From assembly GCA_045642965.1 (NCBI GenBank), contig JAZUJX010000007.1, forward strand, positions 1-34,914: a DNA stretch of 34,914 nt, written 5' to 3'. The number at the start of each line of letters is the position of its first letter. Position 1 is the first letter of the stretch. Made by a program: the position numbers and the translations under genes. Positions 23,849 to 31,960 of the stretch are shown here, piece after piece. Source of the stretch: Equadaptatus sp045642965 (GTDB lineage Bacteria; Synergistota; Synergistia; Synergistales; Synergistaceae). The notes beneath the pieces are model-generated. The model made no database searches. It was not told where the DNA came from and was given only the letters and a program-made list of their open reading frames with translations.

Positions 23849-25624
23849 TCAGTTAAGCTTCAGGAAAACCTTAGGCATTCCCCTGCGCGTGTTTTTTATA
23901 TTATAGTATGGTTCAAGAATTTTTCTAAGCTCAGCGAATTTTTTTGTTCTCACAAAAAAATTATCGCTGTCTTTTCCTTCGATAAATTCCAGTTCTGTCT
24001 GCTCAAGCTTTTCTTCAAAATATCTGCCGCTGTTTTTGGGCATCTGTATTTCAAGCATAGGTACAAACGGAGGAAATTCAAATTCCCTGCGGCATTGCAG
24101 CTCTTTTTTCCAGAAAACGCCCCAGCCGCGTTTCAACCCCTCCTGCCAGCCGCGTCCGGGCATTCTGCTCTGTACAACAACGGCTCTTTCGTCAGGATTT
24201 TTTCCGCGCCATACTGATTCCCATACAAGTCCGAAAGCGCGTTCTTTCGCGTCGTAATTCTCTCCCCGCGCTTCCGCGTCAACGTCTGCCCAACCCGCCA
24301 TTCCGCAGTCAAGCGACGAAGCGAGCGACAGAATTTTTCTTGTCCCTATTATAACCGCGCCTGACGGATATTTTTCAAGCAGAGACGCCGCGGAAGGCAG
24401 TTTGCCGTCCAGCAGCAAAACTTCTCCGACGCCGCAGTACTGAAGTATGGGCAGCGCTTTTTCGTAAAGCGCCTCAAGTCCCGGCCGCACACCTTCAAGA
24501 AAACGTCCTCCGCAGACGGGGCAGCATTCGGGAAGCTCTGTTTCCGAAGCACAGCCGAGACAGACAAGCTTTCCTTTTTTTGCTTCCCAGCGGAGCGTTC
24601 CGCCGCATTTTTTGCAGTGCAGGGCTTCGCCGCATTCATCGCAGAAAATTTCTCCTGCAAAACCCTTGCGGTCAAGCAGCCATAAAGCAAATTTTCCCGC
24701 TTTTCTTGCCTTTATGGTTTCGCGCAGCAGAGGACGGCTGATTGCTATTCCGTCCTTAAGTCCTTTAAGTTCAAACGCCGAAGCGTCGTGAAGATCAACA
24801 AAAACAATCCTTTTCTGCTGCGTTTCGCCTGACTGAACGTTCTGCGCGGCAGCCTTTGACGACGGGAAACGCCCGCCGAGCCAAAGCTGAGCACCGGCAA
24901 AACGCGCTCTGACGGCAAGCAGCGAGCGCAGATGATATATCGGATACTTCTGCGTAAGCCATGCTCCGCTTTCTTCTTCGTCAACAACTATGCGGGACAG
25001 CCCTTTAAGAGGCACAAAGGCGGCAGCGGGAGAACCTATGACGAAACGGCATTCGCCGTTTTTCGCGCTTTTCCAGCATTCCCACTGTTTTTTCGGGTTT
25101 GAAGACGGAAACAGCATTCCTTCCGCTTTTTTGTTTTCAGGCAGAAGCTTCCAGAAAGCCTTTGCCGCATCCACCTCAGGAAAAAGAAAAAGCGTGCCTG
25201 AAAAATCTCCGCTTTCAGAAATATACTGCTCGTAACGTTTTTCATCGCGCGGCTCGTAAAAATACTTCACCGTGCTTTTTGAATTTGTTTTGACAGCTTC
25301 GGAAAAATCCGCTTCTTCCCCGTCAAAGAAAGCCGCAGGAAGAAGGCATTTTGCCGCGCTTCCCGTTCCCGTGAACCAGTTCGCGCCGAAATATTTTATC
25401 GTTTCCCAAAGCTCTGAAGGAAGAACGGGGGTATCGTCAATAACGCCGGCAATATTTTTTGTTTCTTCAACGCTGCCGTCTGAAGCTTCAGACACGACAA
25501 CGCCAACGCGCATACCTTTGCCGAGCGGAACCTTTACGCGTACGCCTTCCTGAAGCTGTTTTTCATAATTGTAGGAAAGAGCCGTCCACCAGGGGCCTGG
25601 AACGGCAACGTGAATTTCGGGCAT
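23849..25624 (-). CDS. priA: PriA-like primosomal protein N' lacking helicase motifs
   Basis: PriA restarts stalled replication forks and is normally a roughly 730-aa helicase. This 591-aa version keeps the N-terminal DNA-binding region (HVAVPGPWWTALSYNY, VRVKVPLGKGMRVGVVV). It also keeps all eight zinc-binding cysteines at 328, 331, 337, 340, 355, 358, 368 and 371. The helicase motifs are degraded. No GxTGSGKT Walker A occurs near residues 115-130. DEEH is DEEE (215-218), SATPS is GGRFPS (250-255), and the GRAGR region is WESVWRG. The frame is continuous, so this is divergence, not a frameshift. Actinobacterial PriA proteins are similarly helicase-free. Its place after coaBC is the conserved one. 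It probably acts as a structural primosome factor. Confidence 0.88.
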   Translation of the reverse strand: MPEIHVAVPGPWWTALSYNYEKQLQEGVRVKVPLGKGMRVGVVVSEASDGSVEETKNIAGVIDDTPVLPSELWETIKYFGANWFTGTGSAAKCLLPAAFFDGEEADFSEAVKTNSKSTVKYFYEPRDEKRYEQYISESGDFSGTLFLFPEVDAAKAFWKLLPENKKAEGMLFPSSNPKKQWECWKSAKNGECRFVIGSPAAAFVPLKGLSRIVVDEEESGAWLTQKYPIYHLRSLLAVRARFAGAQLWLGGRFPSSKAAAQNVQSGETQQKRIVFVDLHDASAFELKGLKDGIAISRPLLRETIKARKAGKFALWLLDRKGFAGEIFCDECGEALHCKKCGGTLRWEAKKGKLVCLGCASETELPECCPVCGGRFLEGVRPGLEALYEKALPILQYCGVGEVLLLDGKLPSAASLLEKYPSGAVIIGTRKILSLASSLDCGMAGWADVDAEARGENYDAKERAFGLVWESVWRGKNPDERAVVVQSRMPGRGWQEGLKRGWGVFWKKELQCRREFEFPPFVPMLEIQMPKNSGRYFEEKLEQTELEFIEGKDSDNFFVRTKKFAELRKILEPYYNIKNTRRGMPKVFLKLN

Positions 25625-25625
25625 T

Positions 25626-26831
25626 TTAAGCCTGTTTTTTTACAGCCGCGTCCAAAATGGCATCGGCTACTTCCTCTTTTGTTCCGGAGACTTCGATTTT
25701 ATCCCCTCCGGCAGATATTATTGTTACGGAATTTGTGTCGCAGCCAAAGCCTGCGCCTTTCTGCAGCACGTCGTTGACAACGACAAGGTCAAGATTTTTG
25801 GACAGCAGTTTCTTTTCGGCGTTGGCAAGCAGGTCGTTAGTTTCCGCCGCAAAACCTATAAGCAGCTGTCCTGCTGGCTTGTTTCTGCCAAGCTCTGCGG
25901 CAATGTCCTTGTTCTGCACAAAACTGACCAAGAAATTTTCTCTGCCGCCGCGTTTGATTTTTTCCGCCGAGCTTTCCGCAGCGCGGAAATCACCGACTGC
26001 CGCCGCTTTTATGATTATATCCGTTTCCTTCTGCCTGCCTGTACAGACGTTGTACATCTCTTCGGCAGTAGTAACGGAAATTCTTTCTATCTGCGGAACA
26101 GTTTCAATATTGCAGGGGCCTGTTACAAGCGTTGTCTCCGCGCCTCTGTACCACGCAGCTTTCGCAAGCGCGCAGCCCATCTTTCCGCTGCTCGGATTGC
26201 TCAGGTAACGGACAGGGTCGATATATTCGTGCGTAGGGCCTGCGGTAACCAGCACTTTTTTGCCGGTTAAATCTTTTTTCGGGCATAATGCCTTCCAAAC
26301 GTTTTCGTAAATCGTTTCCGCCGACGGCAGGCGTCCCTTTCCTTCCGCGCCGCAGGCAAGAATTCCGGCGTCAGGCTCCACCACCGTATAGCCGTACTTT
26401 CTGCAGGTTTCAATATTCGTCTGTGTTGCCTGATGCTCGAGCATATTGCTGTTCATGGCAGGGAAAAGCACAGCAGGCTTTCTGCAGGCAAGCAGAATAG
26501 CGCCGAGCAGGGTATCCGCGCTGCCTGACGCGGCTGACTGCAGCACGTTTGCGGTGCACGGGGCAACAACTACAACGTCTGCCCATTCCGCAAGCGAAAT
26601 GTGCGGGATCTGCCAGCCGTATTCGGCAGAAAGAAAATCTGCCTCGCGCCATACTCTTTTTTTGCTGAGCGCAGACAGCGACAAGGGACTCACGAAAGCT
26701 TCTGCAGCTTTTGTGAGCACGGTTTCAACCTCGCAGCCCTGCTTAATCCAGCCGTGCAGAATATCAGGAGCTTTATAGGCCGCAATGCCGCCGCTTACGG
26801 CGTACAGAATTTTTTTATTCTGCTTCCACAC
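25626..26831 (-). CDS. coaBC: Bifunctional phosphopantothenoylcysteine decarboxylase/synthetase CoaBC (Dfp)
   Basis: CoaBC converts 4'-phosphopantothenate to 4'-phosphopantetheine in two steps of CoA synthesis. The CoaC half shows the flavin site SGGIAAYK, the catalytic His in IPHISLAEWAD, PAMNSNM, and the active-site Cys in GILACGAEGKGR. The CoaB half begins near residue 195 with VLVTAGPTHEYIDPVRYLSNPSSGKMG and includes KAAAVGDFR. The start is not certain. I favour GTG 26831, which gives the usual short lead before KKILYAVSGG and overlaps rpoZ by 17 bp. TTG 26852 is an alternative without a ribosome site. The product feeds CoaD, encoded at 8.5 kb. Confidence 0.94.
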   Translation of the reverse strand: MWKQNKKILYAVSGGIAAYKAPDILHGWIKQGCEVETVLTKAAEAFVSPLSLSALSKKRVWREADFLSAEYGWQIPHISLAEWADVVVVAPCTANVLQSAASGSADTLLGAILLACRKPAVLFPAMNSNMLEHQATQTNIETCRKYGYTVVEPDAGILACGAEGKGRLPSAETIYENVWKALCPKKDLTGKKVLVTAGPTHEYIDPVRYLSNPSSGKMGCALAKAAWYRGAETTLVTGPCNIETVPQIERISVTTAEEMYNVCTGRQKETDIIIKAAAVGDFRAAESSAEKIKRGGRENFLVSFVQNKDIAAELGRNKPAGQLLIGFAAETNDLLANAEKKLLSKNLDLVVVNDVLQKGAGFGCDTNSVTIISAGGDKIEVSGTKEEVADAILDAAVKKQA

Positions 26832-27048
26832 TTTCCTCTGTCCCGACTTCAATAGGGGTCATTGTGTACTTAATTCTGCCGCCATCTACGTCTTCCATGG
26901 CTTTTGTAATGAACTTTTCGTCATAGCCGAGTCCTGTGCCTTTCCTGTCGCTCAGCTGACGTGCGCGTTCTGAAAGAATCAGCGTAAGAACGTACTTGTT
27001 GGGAATATCCTGTTCCCTGTAAATTTTTTCAATATCTCCGCAAATCAT
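26815..27048 (-). CDS. rpoZ: RNA polymerase omega subunit
   Basis: Omega is a small chaperone-like subunit of RNA polymerase. The 77-aa sequence has YVLTLILSERARQLSD, then GYDEKFITKAMEDVDGGRI, matching the omega core helices. An acidic tail closes it. It sits between gmk and coaBC in the usual order, with ATGA overlap to gmk. Confidence 0.9.
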   Translation of the reverse strand: MICGDIEKIYREQDIPNKYVLTLILSERARQLSDRKGTGLGYDEKFITKAMEDVDGGRIKYTMTPIEVGTEESVEAE

Positions 27049-27611
27049 TGCTGTTCCCTCCTGTAGGAATTAATTAACTGCTCAAACTCTTCAACCGCCC
27101 TGTCGACGGTGTCATTGACTATTGTATGATCGTATTCCGGCTCGCACGCAATCTCCGTTTTGGCATTTGCAAGCCTCGTTCTGAGACTTTCATCGCTTTC
27201 CGTGCCCCTGCCGCGCAGCCTGCGCTCAAGTTCCTCAAAAGATGGCGGCATCAGGAAAACGGTAATTGCCTCAGGCATTTTCTTTTTAATCTGAAGCGCG
27301 CCCTGTACGTCGATCTCAAGCATTACGTCCCTGCCTGCGTCCAGCGTTTTTTCAACTATGTCGCGGCGTGTTCCGTAATAATTCCCGTGCACGTCCGCCC
27401 ATTCGAGAAAAAGCCCTTCCTCAATCTGTTTCAGGAAATCCTCTTTGGATATAAACCAGTAGTCAATTCCCTCTCTGTCACCCGGACGCGGCTTGCGCGT
27501 CGTGCAGGAGACTGAGTAGGACATATTGTCCGTATCCGCAAGCACTTTGGCTCTTACTGTTCCTTTTCCTACGCCCGAAGGCCCTGAAAATATGAAAAGA
27601 CGTCCTTTCAT
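27045..27611 (-). CDS. gmk: Guanylate kinase
   Basis: Gmk phosphorylates GMP to GDP. The 188-aa protein has the P-loop FSGPSGVGKGT (GPSGVGKG at 10-17). SVSCTTRKPRPGDREGIDYWF is the GMP-binding block, and WADVHGNYYGT and LEIDVQGALQIK follow. Length and motifs are normal. It is preceded by yicC and followed by rpoZ. The remA/DUF370 gene often found between yicC and gmk is absent; the gap is only 20 bp. Confidence 0.96.
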   Translation of the reverse strand: MKGRLFIFSGPSGVGKGTVRAKVLADTDNMSYSVSCTTRKPRPGDREGIDYWFISKEDFLKQIEEGLFLEWADVHGNYYGTRRDIVEKTLDAGRDVMLEIDVQGALQIKKKMPEAITVFLMPPSFEELERRLRGRGTESDESLRTRLANAKTEIACEPEYDHTIVNDTVDRAVEEFEQLINSYRREQQ

Positions 27612-27631
27612 TCAACCGTCCCCTGAAAACG

Positions 27632-28519
27632 CTACTCTAAATTCTGTATCTGCTCTCTCACCATTTCAAGCTCCGATTTTGCCTCAACCGCCAGCCAGCG
27701 GATTTCGGAATCTGCGACCTTGGAATCAAGAGTGTTAATCTCCCTGTTGATTTCCTGCGTAAGGAAATCAAGCTTTCTGCCCGAAGACAGATTTTCGTCG
27801 CCTGTCAGACGGAACTTTTCAATATGGCTCTTAAGCCGCGCGAGCTCTTCCGCAACGTCCCATTTGTCAGCCATAATGGTAACTTCCTGAAGGAAACGGC
27901 TTTCTTCAAGAGCGCCGCCGAGCTTTTCAAGCGTTTCCGAAATTCTTGCGCGTACCGCGTTGAACGCGTCGTCGCGCGCCGTCTGCCAGCGTCCGGCAAT
28001 TTTGGCGGCAAGCGTTTCTATGTTTGCGAGATGAAGCAGGATCTCGCCGCGCAGATGGCCGCCCTCAAGCGCCCTCATCTCCTGCCACGCCTTAACGCCG
28101 TTTTCAAGCAGCTCAGAAAACGTTTCTTCAAGCCTGTACGTATCGTCGTCGTCACCGACTGTCGGAAGCTCAAGAACTCCGGGAAGCGTGACAACTCTTT
28201 CAAGCTGCAGTTCGCTTTCCTGCCCCAGTTCCTCTTTCAGCGCAAGCAGTTCCTTGCAATAACTGTCAAAAATTTCCCTGTTCAGCTGCGCTTTCTTGAA
28301 ATCCTGCGCCCAGAAAACCTCTATTCTCGCCTGCACCTTTCCTCGGCGGAACGCGGCACGCAGCTTCTGATGAAACCACGGCTCCCAGCCTGCGAAATCG
28401 CGCGGCAGCTTAACCGTTATCTCCTGATAACGGTGGTTTACGCTTGAAAGCTCGAGGCTCAGGGTGCCCCACGGGCGCTGAAGCTGAGTTCTGCTGAATC
28501 CTGTCATGCTTATATACAT
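27632..28519 (-). CDS. yicC: YicC family protein
   Basis: This is a 295-aa YicC-type protein; E. coli YicC is an endoribonuclease family member. The start ISMTGFSR and SVNHRYQEITVKLPRDF are the family's N-terminal signatures. The C-terminal half has the coiled, charged region ending KLDFLTQEINREINTLDSK and VEAKSELEMVREQIQNLE. I chose ATG 28519, six to seven bases after AAGGGG, so that the protein begins MYISMTGF; a longer in-frame start at 28567 would overlap cmk. It lies 28 bp after cmk, before gmk. Confidence 0.93.
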   Translation of the reverse strand: MYISMTGFSRTQLQRPWGTLSLELSSVNHRYQEITVKLPRDFAGWEPWFHQKLRAAFRRGKVQARIEVFWAQDFKKAQLNREIFDSYCKELLALKEELGQESELQLERVVTLPGVLELPTVGDDDDTYRLEETFSELLENGVKAWQEMRALEGGHLRGEILLHLANIETLAAKIAGRWQTARDDAFNAVRARISETLEKLGGALEESRFLQEVTIMADKWDVAEELARLKSHIEKFRLTGDENLSSGRKLDFLTQEINREINTLDSKVADSEIRWLAVEAKSELEMVREQIQNLE

Positions 28520-28547
28520 TTCAACAACCCCTTCGTCACTGACCGTT

Positions 28548-29204
28548 TTATCCCAAGGAACGCGCAAGCTGCACTATCGCCGAAACGACCTCGTCTGCAT
28601 TCATCTGCGTTGAATCAAGAACCACACAGTTTTCCGCAGGGCGCAGCGGCGCGATTTCCCTGTTCATGTCATACTCGTCGCGCGCCTTTACCTGCTCGAG
28701 AATCTGTTCGTAATCGGCAGGCTCTCCCTTGGCGATTCTCTCCTCGTAACGGCGCTTTGCTCTTTCCTCCGCGTCGGCGGTAAGAAAAATCTTCAAATCG
28801 GCGTTGGGATAAACGACAGTGCCCATGTCGCGACCGTCCGCGACAATACCGTTTTTACCCTGTGCGCGCTGGATGTCAAGAACTGAATTGCGTACAATTT
28901 TAAGTGCGGAATAGGGCGAAACGTTCTTGTCAATTTCAGGCGTGCGGATTTCTTTTGAAACGTCCCTGCCGTTGACCGAAATTCCGTTCTTTGTTATTTC
29001 AAGAAACAGGCTGCCCAATGCCGCTTCAAGAGCGCCGCTTTCTTCTGCGGGAATACCCGCGCGGAGCATATACCAGGTGATGGCACGGTAAATTGCGCCT
29101 GAATCAAGATACGGCACACCAAGCTCGGCGGCAGCTTTTTTTGCAACCGTGCTTTTTCCGGCGCCTGCAGGTCCGTCTATGGTTATAACAAGCCCCTTGC
29201 CCAT
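28548..29204 (-). CDS. cmk: Cytidylate kinase
   Basis: Cmk phosphorylates CMP and dCMP. The 218-aa sequence carries the P-loop IDGPAGAGKST (11-19), YLDSGAIYRA, and IVADGRDMGTVVYP. The lid region KIFLTADAEERAKRRYEE and a late RDEYDMNREIAPLRPA are present. It opens the long minus-strand operon that runs through yicC, gmk, rpoZ, coaBC, priA and the ACT/DUF711 pair to der. GGGGGCGG precedes ATG 29204, with a good promoter upstream. Confidence 0.96.
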   Translation of the reverse strand: MGKGLVITIDGPAGAGKSTVAKKAAAELGVPYLDSGAIYRAITWYMLRAGIPAEESGALEAALGSLFLEITKNGISVNGRDVSKEIRTPEIDKNVSPYSALKIVRNSVLDIQRAQGKNGIVADGRDMGTVVYPNADLKIFLTADAEERAKRRYEERIAKGEPADYEQILEQVKARDEYDMNREIAPLRPAENCVVLDSTQMNADEVVSAIVQLARSLG

Positions 29205-29243
29205 CTGAGTCCGCCCCCGAACAACTTTTTGTTTAACCTGTTG

Positions 29244-29273
29244 ATTATACTATTTTTTCCAGTCATATTGCAA
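29244..29273 (-). promoter_or_regulatory. Promoter of the cmk-to-der operon
   Basis: Minus-strand TTGCAA (29273-29268) and a perfect TATAAT (29249-29244), spacer 18 bp, about 40 bp before cmk. No strong terminator is seen inside the nine-gene run, so it may drive all of it. Confidence 0.65.
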
Positions 29274-29304
29274 GCCGCAGACATGCGCCGAAATCTTTTA
29301 TCCA

Positions 29305-29313
29305 TGCTATAAT
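29305..29313 (+). promoter_or_regulatory. Extended -10 promoter of azlCD
   Basis: TGCTATAAT is a perfect extended -10 element about 40 bp before the azlC start. No clear -35 is needed for this class. It is divergent from the cmk promoter. Confidence 0.6.
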
Positions 29314-29351
29314 ATCTAAGGTTTGTAAATTTGCATTCAGGGGTGCCGGAC

Positions 29352-30089
29352 TTGTACGACGAAATCAGACAAAGGCAGTTTTTACGCGGTTTACGAATGG
29401 GCTCTCCCGTTTTTGCCGCATATTTCATCTGCAGCACAGCTCTCGGGCTGCTGATGAACAAAGCAGGCTTTTCTGTATGGGAAGGGCTGCTTATGTCTAT
29501 GCTGATTCTTGCCGGTGCGGGGGAATTTGCCGCTGTTACCCTCTACCTTGCCGGAGCCTCGAATTTTGAAATAGTGCTTACAAACGCAATCCTCAACGCC
29601 CGCTATTTTCTGCAGTGTTCAACGGTTTCAAGACGGCTTGAAACTGGCTGCCCCGCGTGGTGGAGAGCGCTGATAGGCTTCACGACTGCCGACGAGGCAT
29701 TCAGTATAGCAACCATAGGAGAACCTGGGAAAATCCCGTACTGCTATATGACAGGGCTTAACGCCATCGCCTACCCGGGCTGGCAGCTGGGCACGGTAAC
29801 AGGTATTCTGCTCGGCAAACACGGCGTAGGTTTCATCTCCTCCGAGCTTCAGGCAAGCATGAGCATTGCGCTTTACGGCATGTTCATAGGGCTTCTTGTT
29901 CCCGCGGCGAAAAAAGCCCGCCCAGTGCTTTTCACCGTCCTCACTTCGGCAGGCATAAACACGATTATCCGCATGCTGCCCGCAACGAAAAACATCAACA
30001 TGGGCTGGAGCATACTTATTTCCACCATTATCGCTTCCTGCAGCGCGTCTGTTTTGTGGCCGCACACTGAAACGGAGGACAACAGATAA
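29352..30089 (+). CDS. azlC: AzlC family branched-chain amino-acid exporter, large subunit
   Basis: AzlC with AzlD forms an inner-membrane exporter of branched-chain amino acids and their analogues (E. coli YgaZH, Bacillus AzlCD). This protein is about 245 aa with the family look: FLRGLRMGSPVFAAYF, LILAGAGEFAAVTL, and LTNAILNARYFLQC, which is the AzlC hallmark. TTADEAFSI is also present. TTG 29352 is preferred because AGGGGTG lies six bases upstream; GTG 29343 and TTG 29331 are alternatives. Its stop shares a base with the azlD ATG. Efflux would be useful to an amino-acid fermenter. No Lrp-like regulator is nearby. Confidence 0.88.
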   Translation: MYDEIRQRQFLRGLRMGSPVFAAYFICSTALGLLMNKAGFSVWEGLLMSMLILAGAGEFAAVTLYLAGASNFEIVLTNAILNARYFLQCSTVSRRLETGCPAWWRALIGFTTADEAFSIATIGEPGKIPYCYMTGLNAIAYPGWQLGTVTGILLGKHGVGFISSELQASMSIALYGMFIGLLVPAAKKARPVLFTVLTSAGINTIIRMLPATKNINMGWSILISTIIASCSASVLWPHTETEDNR

Positions 30090-30394
30090 TGTCGCGTCCG
30101 GTGCTTGTTACTCTGCTGCTCATCTTTGCCACGGTGCCCTACCGCGTGCTTCCCATGCTGTTTATCGGCGACAGAAAATTCCCGCCGTTCGTAAATTCAC
30201 TTTTCTACTACATTCCTTTTGCGGTTTTGAGCGCCTTGGTTGTTCCTGACGTTTTAAGCGCGACAGGAAACGCGCACACCGCTTTTTGCGGGGCGCTTGC
30301 GGCGTTTGCCGTCAGCTGCTTCACAGACAACTCGTTCTATGCAATGCTGCTGTCGGTAATAGCGGCATACGCGGCGTTCTGGCTCGGACTGTAA
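30089..30394 (+). CDS. azlD: AzlD family exporter, small subunit
   Basis: This 101-aa membrane protein has about four hydrophobic segments. It has YRVLPMLFIGDRKFPPFVNSLFYYIPFAVLSAL-type sequence matching AzlD (TRxLPxxLL, then LxxxPxAxL). It overlaps the azlC stop by one base, so the two are translationally coupled into the exporter complex. A terminator follows within 10 bp. Confidence 0.88.
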   Translation: MSRPVLVTLLLIFATVPYRVLPMLFIGDRKFPPFVNSLFYYIPFAVLSALVVPDVLSATGNAHTAFCGALAAFAVSCFTDNSFYAMLLSVIAAYAAFWLGL

Positions 30395-30400
30395 AAAACA

Positions 30401-30427
30401 AAAAAACGCTGAAAAGCGTTTTTTTTT
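30401..30427. terminator. Bidirectional terminator between azlD and rluB
   Basis: AAAAAACGCT, GAAA, AGCGTTTTTTTTT: a 10-bp stem with flanking A and T runs between convergent genes. It can serve both azlCD and the rluB operon. Confidence 0.85.
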
Positions 30428-30434
30428 AGTAGCG

Positions 30435-30487
30435 TTCACTTATAAAACATTCATTTGAGAAAATTCACTTGCGGAAGCTTTCACTTG
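30435..30487. repeat. Four spaced TTCAYTTR repeats after rluB
   Basis: TTCACTTA, TTCATTTG, TTCACTTG and TTCACTTG start at 30435, 30450, 30464 and 30480, about every 15 bp. They lie in the 100-bp gap between the azlD terminator and the rluB stop. A related inverted CAAGTG occurs shortly after. The function is unknown. Confidence 0.5.
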
Positions 30488-30532
30488 CAAAAGAGTTCTC
30501 CGGACTTTCAAGTGCCGCGCAGCAAAAGTGAT

Positions 30533-31285
30533 TTATATTTCTTTCCCGTTTTTAACGTAGTCGAGCAGCTTTTCCTTTGACACCGAAACGTACTCGCCAG
30601 GCTGCAAATCCTTCAGCACAAGCTTTCCTATTTTTCTGCGGACAAGATGTCTCACGTCGTTGCCGAGCGTTCTGACCATAAGGCGTATTTCGCGCTTTAT
30701 GCCCTCGTTCAGAACAACCTCAAACCAGCACTGCATCGGCTTTCTCGAAAGTCTCCGCACAGACTGCGGCTTAAGGAAAATTCCGTCCGCGTCAACACCC
30801 TTCGACCACGCTGTAAGCTGCTGCTCGTCAAGCGGCTTGCGCAGTTCAACCTCGTAGGTCTTCGTTATGCCTGACGACGGATGAATAATCTGCTGCGAGA
30901 ACATTCCGTCGTTTGTAAGCAGAAGCAGCCCCTCGCTTTCGCGGTCAAGCCTCCCTACGGGAAAAAGCCTCAGAGGGTCAAGCTCCGGCGGAAGTATGTC
31001 TATAACCGTCTGCTCGCGGCTGTCTTCAACAGCGGAAAGTATTCCCTTCGGCTTGTTGAAAATCAGATAGGTCAGTTTCACGGGGGCAACAGGCAGATCG
31101 TCAAACATAACGATATCGTCAGGCTGCACCTGATACCCTGGCTCAAAAATAATTCTGCCGTTCACTGTAACACGCCCGCCTTCGATAAAGCTCTCGACCT
31201 TTCTGCGCGCGCCGACTCCGCACATAGCAAGAAAACGGTTAAGCCTGACAGTATTTTTTTCCTTTGCGTCGTTCTTTTCAGCCAT
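30533..31285 (-). CDS. rluB: 23S rRNA pseudouridine synthase, RluB family
   Basis: This 250-aa enzyme converts a uridine of 23S rRNA helix 90 (U2605 region in E. coli) to pseudouridine. An S4 RNA-binding domain (VRLNRFLAMCGVGARRKVESFIEGGRVTV) precedes the catalytic domain. PVGRLDRESEGLLLLTND carries the catalytic Asp114, and GIKREIRLMVRTLGNDV is the late family motif. It follows scpB by 21 bp, the usual scpA-scpB-rluB order. RsuA-type specificity cannot be fully excluded from sequence alone. Confidence 0.92.
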   Translation of the reverse strand: MAEKNDAKEKNTVRLNRFLAMCGVGARRKVESFIEGGRVTVNGRIIFEPGYQVQPDDIVMFDDLPVAPVKLTYLIFNKPKGILSAVEDSREQTVIDILPPELDPLRLFPVGRLDRESEGLLLLTNDGMFSQQIIHPSSGITKTYEVELRKPLDEQQLTAWSKGVDADGIFLKPQSVRRLSRKPMQCWFEVVLNEGIKREIRLMVRTLGNDVRHLVRRKIGKLVLKDLQPGEYVSVSKEKLLDYVKNGKEI

Positions 31286-31306
31286 TTGAACTAATGCGCG
31301 AACGCG

Positions 31307-31960
31307 CTATTCCTCTGTCTCCTCGGGAAGTCTTTCCTGCGACGCCGTCATTTCCGCAAAAGCCTCCTCGTCGTCGCCGAGACTGTTGCGCAGCTCGTCA
31401 AGCGTAGGCAGGGAATGTATGTCTGCGAGGCCGAAAATTTCAAGGAAACGGTCGGTCGTTCTGAAAAGCAGAGGCGAACCTATGGATTTCTTTCTTCCGG
31501 CAACACGCACAAGCCCGTGCTTCAAAAGCGTATCGACAACTCTGTCGCAGCGCACGGAGCGTATCGCTTCAATTTCCGAACGGGTAACGGGCTGGTTGTA
31601 GGCGATAACCGACAGCGTTTCAAGCGAAGCGCGGGAAAGCCTTACACGCTGAAGCGAAACGGCGTTGGCAAAATCCTCTATAATGTCGCGCAGCTCCTTT
31701 GCCGTAGCCATTCTCCAGCCGTCAGATTCGTAAATCAGCGTAAGTCCGTGATCCTTCTCCAAAACAGCCTTGACAGTTTTAACCGCACGCTCAGCCCTCT
31801 CTTCCGAGACACCGAGATAGCCTGCGATTTCCTTTGCGGAAACAGGCTGCGGCGACACGAAAAGCATAGCCTCAATCTGTTTTTCAAGAAGTCCCATTGC
31901 GGGAATCTTTTCAAGCTTTTCAATTTTTTCCTTTTTCTCAGGCTGCGACAATTTCAACAT
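31307..31960 (-). CDS. scpB: Segregation and condensation protein ScpB
   Basis: ScpB forms winged-helix dimers that bind the ScpA kleisin in the Smc condensin complex. This protein is about 217 aa, with LLEKQIEAMLFVSPQPVSAKEIA at the start of the first winged helix. The family's SRASLETLSVIAYNQPVTRSEIEAIR is in the second, followed by GRKKSIGSPLLFRTTDRFLEIFGL. The start is uncertain. ATG 31960 overlaps the end of scpA; TTG 31966 and ATG 31897 (beginning MGLLEKQ) are alternatives. The C-terminal tail is acidic. Confidence 0.93.
   Translation of the reverse strand: MLKLSQPEKKEKIEKLEKIPAMGLLEKQIEAMLFVSPQPVSAKEIAGYLGVSEERAERAVKTVKAVLEKDHGLTLIYESDGWRMATAKELRDIIEDFANAVSLQRVRLSRASLETLSVIAYNQPVTRSEIEAIRSVRCDRVVDTLLKHGLVRVAGRKKSIGSPLLFRTTDRFLEIFGLADIHSLPTLDELRNSLGDDEEAFAEMTASQERLPEETEE

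Noticed and set aside
23849..25624. PriA as a pseudogene or frameshifted gene
   Set aside because: The frame is open for 591 codons, all eight zinc cysteines and the flanking domains are in register, and the lost motifs are replaced rather than deleted out of frame.
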